In this document: piece by piece, positions 7,520-14,945 of the stretch
Position numbering within the stretch: position 1 is the stretch's first letter
How the letters are laid out: every line of letters starts with the position of its first letter
Assembly (NCBI GenBank): GCA_038248655.1
Contig: JBBRXG010000030.1
Coordinates: forward strand, 1-27,550
Length of the DNA stretch: 27,550 nt
Direction of reading: 5' to 3'
From: DATBLE01 sp038248655
Lineage (GTDB): Bacteria > Actinomycetota > Thermoleophilia > Gaiellales > Gaiellaceae
Position numbers and translations under genes: made by a program
The notes under the pieces: generated by a model
Told to the model about the DNA's origin: nothing
What the model saw: only the letters and a program-made list of their open reading frames with translations
Database searches by the model: none

Positions 7520-8596
7520 ATGACCCGCGCCATCTGGGCCTATCCGCGCGACCTCGTCGAACGGGGCGCCGACGCGGAGTTGACCGAGCTGCGGGCGATC
7601 GGATTCGACGCGGTCAGCGTCGCCGCGGCCTACCACTCGGTGCAGGCCTACCTGCCCGAGAACCCGCGCCGCGTTTGGTGGACAGAGGTTCGGTCGCAGG
7701 TCAACTACCGCACCGACGCCTCCCGCTACGGCAGCCTCGCCCTCCTCGCCGGCGAGCCGGACGAGCCGTTCGCGGCAGCCGCCGACGCAGTCGGCCGCAG
7801 CGGCCTCGACCTCGTCGCGTGGCTCGTGCTGTGCCACAGCTCCCTCGGCACGGATGTCCCCGAGCTCGCCCCGCGTCCCCTGGGCGGCGATCCCGTGCCG
7901 GGCGCGCTCTGCCCCGCGCAGCCCTCGGTGCAGGAGTACGTCTGCGCACTGGCCGCCGAGGTCGACGAGCGGTTCGCGCCGGCCGCGCTCGATCTCGAGA
8001 CGCCCGGGTGGGTCGTGCTCCCGCACCACCACCACGGGAAGATCGGCGCGGCCCTCGGCGCCGGCGGCCGGTTCGCGGCCGGCGTCTGTGCCTGCAACGC
8101 CTGCGAGCAGCTCGGCGCGGCCGACGTCGTCGCACGTCTGCTCGAGCTCCGGCGGGAGGATGCCGCAACGCTCACGATCGACGATCTCCTCGACGATCCC
8201 GAGCTCGCCGCGTTCCAGCGCGCGCGAGAGCAGGTCGTCACCGGTCTCGTCACCGCGATCGCGGAGGCAGTCCGCGCCAGGGTGCACGTGGCGCACTGGG
8301 GCGACCCGCGCCCGAGCGGCGTCGACTACGCCGCGGTGGGTCGCGTCGCCGACCGGCTGACCGTCCTCGCGTACTCGGCCGACCCGGACGCCGTCGAACG
8401 GACGCTGGCACCGGCCGTGGAGGCGTGCGGTGCGGACCGGATCGCCGCCGGGCTGACGCTCTGCCACCCCGAGATGCCCGACGCCGACTCCTTTCGCCGT
8501 TGCGCCACCCGCTGTCTCGAGCTCGGTGTCGACTCGCTCTCGATCTACAACCACAGCCTGGTCGACCGCGAGCGGCTGCGCTGGGCCGCAGTCTGA
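7520..8596 (+). CDS. Uncharacterised protein, probable TIM-barrel fold
   Basis: This 358-residue protein is not one I can assign to a named family. Alternating hydrophobic strands and helices, with polar residues at strand ends (SVAAAYHS, LDLVAWLVLCHSS, ALDLETPGW, HVAHWGD), suggest a barrel of the glycosidase or sugar-isomerase kind. Two striking spots are four histidines at residues 169-172 (LPHHHHGK) and a CACNAC cluster at 190-195, which could bind metal or be structural. There is no signal peptide. The gene follows the ATPase by 19 bases and is last in the plus-strand operon. It converges on the creatininase-like gene with one base between stop codons. A role in handling the imported compound is inference from position. 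Confidence 0.65.
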   Translation: MTRAIWAYPRDLVERGADAELTELRAIGFDAVSVAAAYHSVQAYLPENPRRVWWTEVRSQVNYRTDASRYGSLALLAGEPDEPFAAAADAVGRSGLDLVAWLVLCHSSLGTDVPELAPRPLGGDPVPGALCPAQPSVQEYVCALAAEVDERFAPAALDLETPGWVVLPHHHHGKIGAALGAGGRFAAGVCACNACEQLGAADVVARLLELRREDAATLTIDDLLDDPELAAFQRAREQVVTGLVTAIAEAVRARVHVAHWGDPRPSGVDYAAVGRVADRLTVLAYSADPDAVERTLAPAVEACGADRIAAGLTLCHPEMPDADSFRRCATRCLELGVDSLSIYNHSLVDRERLRWAAV

Positions 8597-8597
8597 G

Positions 8598-9368
8598 TCA
8601 GACGCCGTGCGCGCGGCGATGGAAGTCGGCGAGCGCGCGGCCGACCTCCTGCTGCGCCCGCTCAATCAGCCGTGCCCCGAGGTCGGCGTCCGCAGCGGAC
8701 GCGTCGTCGCTCGTGCCCGGGCCGGCAGCCCAGGCGCCGTGCGCCGCATGGACGACGCGCGCGGCAGGGTCCTCGGTCGTACGCGTCGGCGCAGGACCGA
8801 CCCGGCCGTCGCCGCGGACGAGCTCCGGTCGTGCCGCGAGCATCAGCGACGTCTCGAAGCCCCCGGCATGGCCCGGGAGCGCACCGACCGCTTCGGCTCC
8901 CACCGCGACGAGCGCGTCCCACGCGATCGTCCAGTAGGATGCGCCGCCCGCGGTGAGCGGCAGATCCTCAGCGGCGTCGGCGAGCGCGACCCGCAGCGGC
9001 GCGTCGTTGCCGCCGTGGCCGTTGACGGCGAACACGGCCCGGACGCCCCAGGCGCTCGCCGAGCGGAGCAGGTCAGCCAGGACGGCGAGGAGCGTGGCGC
9101 TCCGAAGCGACAGCGTCCCGGCGAACGGCAGGTGATGGTCCGAGCGTCCGTACGGCAGCGGCGGGGCGACGAGGAAGGGGCCGGTCTCGGCGGCCGCGAG
9201 CCGGACCGCGCCGGCGACCACGTGCTCGCACACGATCGTGTCGACGGAGACGGGCAGGTGCCCGCCGTGCTGCTCGGTCGCGCCCAGCGCGAGCACGAGC
9301 GTGCTCGCCGGCGCCGCCTCCGCGATCTCCTCGCGCGTGACCTCGCCGAGCTGGAACGCCTGGCCCAC
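8598..9368 (-). CDS. Creatininase-family amidohydrolase
   Basis: This 256-residue metal-dependent amidohydrolase belongs to the family of creatininase and related cyclic-amide or formamide hydrolases. The metal-binding pattern is intact: Glu32 and His34 in GATEQHGGH, Asp43 in SVDTIVCEH, His118 in VNGHGGND and Glu172 in GHAGGFETS. GTG 9368 was chosen because it overlaps the TAG of the upstream DapA-like gene (TAGTG); the same frame stays open much further but only as antisense to that gene. Family members open lactams or cleave amide bonds, so a ring-opening or deamidation step is plausible here. The substrate cannot be read from the sequence. Confidence 0.88.
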   Translation of the reverse strand: MGQAFQLGEVTREEIAEAAPASTLVLALGATEQHGGHLPVSVDTIVCEHVVAGAVRLAAAETGPFLVAPPLPYGRSDHHLPFAGTLSLRSATLLAVLADLLRSASAWGVRAVFAVNGHGGNDAPLRVALADAAEDLPLTAGGASYWTIAWDALVAVGAEAVGALPGHAGGFETSLMLAARPELVRGDGRVGPAPTRTTEDPAARVVHAAHGAWAAGPGTSDDASAADADLGARLIERAQQEVGRALADFHRRAHGV

Positions 9369-10285
9369 TAGGCGACCGCGGCGTCGAGGAGGCCCGCCGT
9401 GCGCAGGTACTGCGCGATCTCCTCCCGCTCCTGCGGCCCGACCTCGCTGGCCGGCGGGCGCACCGGGCCTGCCGGACGCCCGAGCTGTCTCACCGCCTCC
9501 TTGACGACCGAGACGTTGTAGCCGTCGGCCCTGCGCGCGCGCAGGGCCTCGAACGGGAGGATTGACGACCACGCGGCGAGCGCACCTCGCCGGTCCCCGG
9601 CGCGCAGCGCGTCGAGCAGCGCCCGCGACGGACCGCCGGTGACGTTGACGAGGCCCGAGGTGAAGCCGTCGGCCCCCGCGGCGAAGAAGAACGGCGCCCA
9701 GCACTCGGCGGTGCCGCAGACCCACACGACCTCTGCCCGACCCGCCGCTGCAGCGACTGCGGCGGCGAACGCGGGCAGGTCGTTGACGGCGTACTTCACC
9801 GCGACGACCCAGGGCTCGGCCGCGATCCGGGCGAGCTCGTCCGGGCTGACGACCGGCGCCTTCACGTACGGGACGACCGGCACGCCGACCGCGGCGATCT
9901 CGCGGTAGTAGGCGTGCAGGCCCTCCGCGGTGACGTACGGGTTGGCGGGGTGATGCACCATCACCGCATCTGCGCCGGTCTCCGCCGCGTGCTCGGTCGC
10001 GCGGCGTGCAGCATCGGGTGCGCCTCCGACGCCGACGACCAGCGGGGCCCGTCCGGCGAGCGCGCGCGCCGACGCCTCGACCACCGTCCGCGCCTCGGCC
10101 TCCGAGAGGCCGTAGTACTCGGCGGTGTTCCCGCACGCGACGACGACGTCGGACTGCTCCGCGACGAGGACGTCGATCGTCGTCTCGAGACCTGCGACGT
10201 CGACCTCCGACCCGTCGTCGGTCAACGGGGTGATCGCCACCGCGCTGATCCCGCGAAACCGCTCGCTCAGCTCACGTCCCTGCAC
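9368..10285 (-). CDS. Dihydrodipicolinate synthase-family lyase (DapA/KdgD type)
   Basis: This 305-residue class I aldolase-type enzyme uses a Schiff-base lysine. The conserved residues are visible: the GNT motif at 52-54 (VACGNTAEYYGLS), Tyr140 (VVPYVKAP) and the lysine at 164 (VAVKYAVND). The pattern after the GNT motif resembles sugar-acid dehydratases and aldolases such as 5-dehydro-4-deoxyglucarate dehydratase more than lysine biosynthesis. No lysine-pathway neighbours are present. GTG 10285 has GGAGG five bases upstream, whereas the open frame to 10444 carries extra N-terminal residues unlike the family. It is first in a two-gene minus-strand operon with the creatininase-like gene and diverges from the enolase-superfamily operon. 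Confidence 0.88.
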   Translation of the reverse strand: MQGRELSERFRGISAVAITPLTDDGSEVDVAGLETTIDVLVAEQSDVVVACGNTAEYYGLSEAEARTVVEASARALAGRAPLVVGVGGAPDAARRATEHAAETGADAVMVHHPANPYVTAEGLHAYYREIAAVGVPVVPYVKAPVVSPDELARIAAEPWVVAVKYAVNDLPAFAAAVAAAAGRAEVVWVCGTAECWAPFFFAAGADGFTSGLVNVTGGPSRALLDALRAGDRRGALAAWSSILPFEALRARRADGYNVSVVKEAVRQLGRPAGPVRPPASEVGPQEREEIAQYLRTAGLLDAAVA

Positions 10286-10434
10286 CGGTACCTCCCACAC
10301 GCTGAATGTCCCGACCTGCGCAGTGTGGCCGCAGCACGCACGCGCTGCAGGTCGTCGGGCAACATACAGCCCTTCGCGAACAACGTCTCGACCTCCCGCA
10401 GCGCTACCGTGGCTCGTAGCATTCGCGTCGACTC

Positions 10435-11595
10435 GTGAGCACACCTCCGATCACTCCGGGCGAGACGTCGGGCGCCCGACAGGCCGCGCGCGGCGCGCTG
10501 GCGGTCACCGGCGTGACGGCGATCCCGATCCTCGTTCCACGCAAGTGGGCGATGATCGCGACGCAAGGGGCGATCATCTCCTCCGAGTTCGGCCTCGTGC
10601 GCATCGAGACGGACGGCGGGATCGTCGGGTGGGGCGAGATCTCGATGACCTGGGGCCGCATCGGGCGCTCGCTCGTGCAAGACGTCGAGAACTACCTGGG
10701 CCCGGCGCTCGTCGGCCTCGACCCGCTCGACATCCAGGGCTGCGTGCTCGCGGTCGACCGGGCCATGGAAGGCGGCGAGGCCGCGAAGGCCGCCCTCGAC
10801 AACGCCCTCTTCGACATCGCCGGCAAGGCGCTCGGCGTGCCGGCCTACCAGCTGCTCGGAGGACGCGCGCGCCCGGCGGTGCCGGTCGCCTGGGCCATCC
10901 CGTGGGGTGAGCCGGAGGCGACGGCCGAGACTGCTGCGTGGGCGGTCTCCGAAGGGTTCCGCACCGTCAAGCTCAAGGTCGGCCGTCCCGGGACGATCGA
11001 CCGGCGAGCCGTCGCGGCGGTCCGGAAGGCGGTCGGCGACGAGATCGAGATCAAGGTGGACGCGAACCTGGCGTACCGCAGCGCCGGTGCCGCGCTGCGC
11101 GCGCTACGCCCGCTCGAGGCGTTCAGGCTCCAGCTGATCGAGCAGCCGCTGCCTGCACGCGACCTCGACGAGCTCGCACTGCTCCGCAGCCGCCTGGAGA
11201 CGCCGCTGCTCGTCGACGAGTCGAGCGCCACGCTTCGAGACGTCGGAGAGGTCCTGCGGCACGGCGCCGCGGACGTCTTCAACATCTACGTCAGCGAGGC
11301 GGGCGGGCTCCTCGCCGCATCCAAGGCCTTCGCGGCGGTGGAGGCCGCGGGATTCGTCGGGCTGATCGGCAGCCAGTGCGAGCTCGGTCTGGGCACGGCG
11401 GCCTGTGCGCACCTCGGTGTCGCGGTCGCGAACCTCGGCTACGAGTCCGACATCGTCGGGGTGCTGCGCTACCCGCGGGACATTGTCGTCGATCCACCGG
11501 TGATCGTCGACGGACTGCTGTATCCGCCCGATCGACCGGGGCTCGGAGTGACGATCGACGACGACGCCGTCGAGGCCTTCCGCATCGACGCGTGA
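10435..11595 (+). CDS. Enolase-superfamily protein, mandelate racemase/muconate lactonising group
   Basis: This 386-residue protein has the N-terminal capping domain and barrel typical of acid-sugar dehydratases and racemases. The KxK motif is at 179-181 (TVKLKVG). The three metal ligands appear as Asp209 (KVDANL), Glu236 (LIEQPL) and Glu262 (LLVDESS). At the sixth barrel strand, where muconate-lactonising-type members usually carry a second catalytic lysine, the sequence reads NIYVSEAGG with Tyr285. I know of no basis for assigning a substrate. GTG 10435 has no visible Shine-Dalgarno; a later GTG at 10513 would also be possible. It begins a five-gene operon in which each stop overlaps the next start by four bases. 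Confidence 0.85.
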   Translation: MSTPPITPGETSGARQAARGALAVTGVTAIPILVPRKWAMIATQGAIISSEFGLVRIETDGGIVGWGEISMTWGRIGRSLVQDVENYLGPALVGLDPLDIQGCVLAVDRAMEGGEAAKAALDNALFDIAGKALGVPAYQLLGGRARPAVPVAWAIPWGEPEATAETAAWAVSEGFRTVKLKVGRPGTIDRRAVAAVRKAVGDEIEIKVDANLAYRSAGAALRALRPLEAFRLQLIEQPLPARDLDELALLRSRLETPLLVDESSATLRDVGEVLRHGAADVFNIYVSEAGGLLAASKAFAAVEAAGFVGLIGSQCELGLGTAACAHLGVAVANLGYESDIVGVLRYPRDIVVDPPVIVDGLLYPPDRPGLGVTIDDDAVEAFRIDA

Positions 11596-12599
11596 GCACC
11601 CGCCCGCTGGAGGTCGTGGTCATCGGCTGCGGGGACATCGCCGTCTTGCAACACCTTCCCGCGCTCGCCAACGACGCGCGCTTCCACGTCGTCGCGGTTG
11701 CCGATCCGGCGATCGATCGCGCGCAGAACGCGGCGCGGATGTTCTCGGTGGAGCACGTGCTCACGGATTCGGACGCGGCGCTCGAACTGAGGCCCGACGC
11801 CGCCGTGGTCGCGACGCCGCCGCACGTCACGCCCGAGATCGCACTGCGCGCGCTCGACGCGGGAATCCACGTGCTGTGCGAGAAGCCCGTCGCGGTCACG
11901 CTGAACGCCGCGGAGAAGCTCGCGCTGCGCGCGGCCTCGTCGGGCCCGATCCTCCAGGTCGGATTCAAGAACCGCTTCTCGCCGCTGACCCGGGAGGTAC
12001 AGGCGCGCGTCGCGGAGGGCCGCCTCGGCACGCCGCTGATCGTCCGCATCGGAGCGTTCGACGAGGCGTACGACCCGAACGACACGGAGCACACCGACCG
12101 GATCCGGGGCTTCCTCGAGCACGGCCCGCCCGTCGTCCACGAGGGAGCACACGCGGCGGATCTGCTCGGCTGGCTGCTCGGCCCGCCGGTGCGCGTGACC
12201 GCGGCCGCGGTGCGCAGCCGGCCCGAGTTCCCCGCACCCAACTATCACGCCGCCGCCATCGAGTACGAGGACGGGTCGGTCGCGAAGCTCGAGGTGGGCT
12301 GGTGGGTGCCCCACCCCTGGCCGGGCGAGCTCCACGTCCTCGGCCCGCTCGGCTCCGCCGACCTCAGCAGGCCCGAGGGCTACCTCCGCTTCCACGACGG
12401 CGTCCAGCAGGAGGAGATCCGCTTCGACGGCGACTGGCAGACAGTGTGCTTCCGCGGGCAGCTCGACGCATTCGCCGAGGCGATCGAGACCGGCGTGCAG
12501 CAGGGGGCGGACGCAGCCGCCGGCCGCGCGGCGCTCGCGCTGACGCTCGCGGTCGTCGAGGCGGCGGAGACCGGCGAACCCGTGCGGTTGGACGGATGA
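11592..12599 (+). CDS. Gfo/Idh/MocA family NAD(P)-dependent oxidoreductase
   Basis: This second dehydrogenase of its family in the cluster has 335 residues. The Rossmann glycine motif is VIGCGDIAV at about 10-18, and EKP lies at 97-99 (LCEKPVAV). The conserved His segment of the catalytic domain appears as VHEGAHAADLLGWLLG. GTG 11592 overlaps the previous stop (GTGA). It differs clearly from the dehydrogenase at 2359-3402, so this is not a recent duplication. Having two such enzymes in one cluster suggests either sequential oxidation and reduction of one sugar-like compound or action on different intermediates. Confidence 0.87.
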   Translation: MSTRPLEVVVIGCGDIAVLQHLPALANDARFHVVAVADPAIDRAQNAARMFSVEHVLTDSDAALELRPDAAVVATPPHVTPEIALRALDAGIHVLCEKPVAVTLNAAEKLALRAASSGPILQVGFKNRFSPLTREVQARVAEGRLGTPLIVRIGAFDEAYDPNDTEHTDRIRGFLEHGPPVVHEGAHAADLLGWLLGPPVRVTAAAVRSRPEFPAPNYHAAAIEYEDGSVAKLEVGWWVPHPWPGELHVLGPLGSADLSRPEGYLRFHDGVQQEEIRFDGDWQTVCFRGQLDAFAEAIETGVQQGADAAAGRAALALTLAVVEAAETGEPVRLDG

Positions 12600-13324
12600 G
12601 GCTCGTCGACGCCCACTGCACGATCGGCGAGGGCCGCGTCGCGGCTCTGTCAGCCGACGAGCTCGTCGAGCTGCTGGACGCGAACGGCGTCGAGGCCGCC
12701 GTGGTCGGTCCGCCCGACCGCTGCCTGGCCGTCGCCAACCGCGAAGGCAACGACTTCGTGCTCGAGGCGTGCCGGCGCCATCCCGACCGGCTGATCGGCT
12801 TCGCCACGGTCAATCCCTGGTACGGCGAGGCTGCAGTCGCCGAGTTGCGGCGCGCGGTCGGCGCCGGCCTGCGCGGGCTGATCCTCCAGCCGCCGCTGCA
12901 GGGCTACGTGCTCCTCGACCCGCTCGTCGACCCGGTCGTCGCGGTGGCGGCAGAGCTCGGGTTGCCGGTCTGGGCACCGACGGGCAAGCCGTTCCAGGCG
13001 CTGCCGCTCCAGCTGACCGAGCTCGCGCGGCGCTTCCCGGACGTCAACTTCCTGATGGGGCACATGGGACACACCGACTTCTGGATCGAGGCGGTGCCGG
13101 CCGCGGCCGCGGTGCCGAACATCTACGCGGAGATCTCGTACAAGCAGCCCCATGTGATCATGGACGCCGTTGCCCAGCTCGGCCCTGGGCGCGTCGTCTT
13201 CGGCTCGGACGCGCCGTTCAACGACCTCCGGCTCGAGGTGGAGAAGCTCCGCGAGACGGAGCTCGACGACCGGGCGCGCGAGCTCGTCGGCGCCGAGACA
13301 CTCCTCTCCCTGCTGCCGTCGTGA
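12596..13324 (+). CDS. Amidohydrolase-2 family protein lacking the second His of the HxH motif
   Basis: This 242-residue TIM-barrel protein is the first of three amidohydrolase-2 genes in a row. The family normally begins with an Asp-x-His-x-His metal motif; here the start reads MRLVDAHCTIGEG, so His7 is kept but the second His is Thr9. Later family segments remain: ATVNPWYG, LMGHMGHTDFW and VVFGSDAPFND, the last holding the barrel Asp. The protein may bind metal differently, may be a non-metal lyase-like member, or may have a binding or structural role. ATG 12596 overlaps the dehydrogenase stop (ATGA), and its own stop overlaps the next start. Confidence 0.82.
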   Translation: MRLVDAHCTIGEGRVAALSADELVELLDANGVEAAVVGPPDRCLAVANREGNDFVLEACRRHPDRLIGFATVNPWYGEAAVAELRRAVGAGLRGLILQPPLQGYVLLDPLVDPVVAVAAELGLPVWAPTGKPFQALPLQLTELARRFPDVNFLMGHMGHTDFWIEAVPAAAAVPNIYAEISYKQPHVIMDAVAQLGPGRVVFGSDAPFNDLRLEVEKLRETELDDRARELVGAETLLSLLPS

Positions 13325-14055
13325 TCGTCGACTGCCACACGCACTTCCTCGGGCGGAGGTATGCCGACCTCGGGGCGGGGCCGCTCGTCGAGAGCATGGA
13401 CACCTACGGCATCGACCACGCCGTCGTCTTCACGCTCGACGGCTTCTTCGAGGACGCGCGCAAGCACAACGACGAGCTCGCGCAGTTCGTCGCCGCGCAT
13501 CCGGGCCGCCTCACCGGGTTCGCCACGGTGTACCCGCGGCGCGCCGACGCAGCCGACGAAGTTCGTCGCTCGGTCATCGAGCTCGGCATGAAGGGCGTGA
13601 AGCTCCACCCGTGGCTCCAGGGCTTCAGCCCGGTCGAGGCGCACATGACGCCGATCGCCGAGACGTGCGTCGAGCTCGATGTGCCGATCATCTTCCACGA
13701 CGGAACGCCGCCCTACACGACGCCGCTGCAGATCGCGGTGCTCGCGGAGCGGCATCCCGAGCTGACCGTGATCCTCGGGCACAGTGGCCTGCTCGATCTC
13801 TGGTCGGAGGCGCTCGCCGCGGCAAGCCGCAACGACAACGTCTGGCTCTGCCTGTGCGGACCGCCGACCGCCGCACTCCAGAAGCTCGTCGACGGCGTTC
13901 CGCACGACCGCATCGTGTTCGGCTCGGACATCGGCTTTGGCCACGACTACCAGGCGCGGCACCGCCTCGAGCAGGTCCGCGCACTGAACCTCACGGACGA
14001 GTCGCTCGAGGCGATCCTGGGCGGCAACGCGACTAGGCTGCTGTCGCTCGCATGA
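13321..14055 (+). CDS. Amidohydrolase-2 family hydrolase with intact metal motif
   Basis: This 244-residue TIM-barrel hydrolase keeps the full metal motif near its start (VIVDCHTHFLG, His6 and His8). Other family segments follow: VKLHPWLQGF, IIFHDGTPP, ILGHSGLLDLW and IVFGSDIGFG. Family members hydrolyse lactones and amides or decarboxylate aromatic acids. In a sugar-acid setting a lactonase or amide hydrolase is the simplest guess. GTG 13321 overlaps the preceding stop by four bases. Residues around the barrel strands match the preceding protein in layout, suggesting an old duplication, but the two differ in most positions. Confidence 0.87.
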   Translation: MIVDCHTHFLGRRYADLGAGPLVESMDTYGIDHAVVFTLDGFFEDARKHNDELAQFVAAHPGRLTGFATVYPRRADAADEVRRSVIELGMKGVKLHPWLQGFSPVEAHMTPIAETCVELDVPIIFHDGTPPYTTPLQIAVLAERHPELTVILGHSGLLDLWSEALAAASRNDNVWLCLCGPPTAALQKLVDGVPHDRIVFGSDIGFGHDYQARHRLEQVRALNLTDESLEAILGGNATRLLSLA

Positions 14056-14942
14056 TCGTCGACTGCCACACCCATCTGATGTGGTACCCGGAGCACATCT
14101 CCGAGGAGTACGCGGAGGCCGCACTCGAGGCGAAGCGGGTCAAGCTGAAGATGTCGGGCGGGCTCGCGCATACCGGCACCCTCGACCTGCACGTCTACGA
14201 CGCACGCCCCGAGGATCACTGGGCGGTCGCGCAGGAGGTCGACCGCGTCGTCGTGTTCGGCCTGCAGGCGCGCAAGGCCGGCGTCTACGTGCCGAACGAG
14301 GTCATCGCCGAGTACGCGGCGGCGCATGCCGACCGCGTCGTCGGCTGGGCGTCGATCGACCCGAACGAGCCGGACTGCGTCGCGCAGCTCGAGCACGCGG
14401 TGCGCGAGCTCGGGTTGCACGGCCTGAAGCTCGGCCCCGTCTACCAGCATTTCGACCCGACCGACCATCGGCACTTTCCGCTCTGGGCGAAGGCGGCGGA
14501 GCTCGGCATCCCGACGATGTGGCACCAGGGAACGACCTTCCCGCGTGACGCACCGCTGAAGTGGGCGAACCCGGTCCAGCTCGAGGAGATCGCGCTCGCA
14601 TTCCCGTCCCTCGTGATGATCGTCGCCCACCTGGGCCATCCGTGGGAGACGGAGACGATCGTGACGATCCGGAAGCAGCCGAACATGTACGCGGACGTCT
14701 CGGCGATCCACTACCGGCCGTGGCGCATGTGGCAGGCGCTCGTCACCGCGCAGGAGTACGGCGTGCAGCACAAGCTCCTCTTCGGCTCCGACTACCCGTC
14801 GGGAAAGCCGTCCGACGTGATTGCCGGCCTGCACGCGACCAACGCACTCGTCGAAGGCACGAAGCTCCCGCGCGTCACCGACGAGACGGTCGACGGAATC
14901 ATCCACCGCAACCACGCGGCGTTGTTCCCCGAGTGGGCCTGA
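14052..14942 (+). CDS. Amidohydrolase-2 family hydrolase, longer paralogue
   Basis: This 296-residue protein is the third amidohydrolase in the operon. It has the intact start motif MIVDCHTHLMWYPEH (His6, His8), then LKLGPVYQHF, TMWHQGTTFP, IVAHLGHPWETE and the barrel Asp in LLFGSDYPSGKPSD. It is about 50 residues longer than its two neighbours, mainly from an early insertion before VVFGLQARKAGV. ATG 14052 overlaps the preceding stop (ATGA). It is last in the operon and meets the convergent AraC-type regulator gene with only three bases between their ends. It may hydrolyse or decarboxylate a late pathway intermediate. Confidence 0.88.
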   Translation: MIVDCHTHLMWYPEHISEEYAEAALEAKRVKLKMSGGLAHTGTLDLHVYDARPEDHWAVAQEVDRVVVFGLQARKAGVYVPNEVIAEYAAAHADRVVGWASIDPNEPDCVAQLEHAVRELGLHGLKLGPVYQHFDPTDHRHFPLWAKAAELGIPTMWHQGTTFPRDAPLKWANPVQLEEIALAFPSLVMIVAHLGHPWETETIVTIRKQPNMYADVSAIHYRPWRMWQALVTAQEYGVQHKLLFGSDYPSGKPSDVIAGLHATNALVEGTKLPRVTDETVDGIIHRNHAALFPEWA

Positions 14943-14945
14943 CCG

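Noticed and set aside
4774..7533. Minus-strand open frame of 919 codons
   Set aside because: It is antisense to the transglutaminase-like and ABC ATPase genes, both of which have intact catalytic motifs on the plus strand.
9369..10136. N-terminal extension of the creatininase-like frame up to 10136
   Set aside because: This part is antisense to the DapA-like gene; the family start fits GTG 9368, which overlaps the upstream stop.
10286..10444. N-terminal extension of the DapA-like frame to 10444
   Set aside because: The added residues are unlike the family, and GGAGG precedes GTG 10285.
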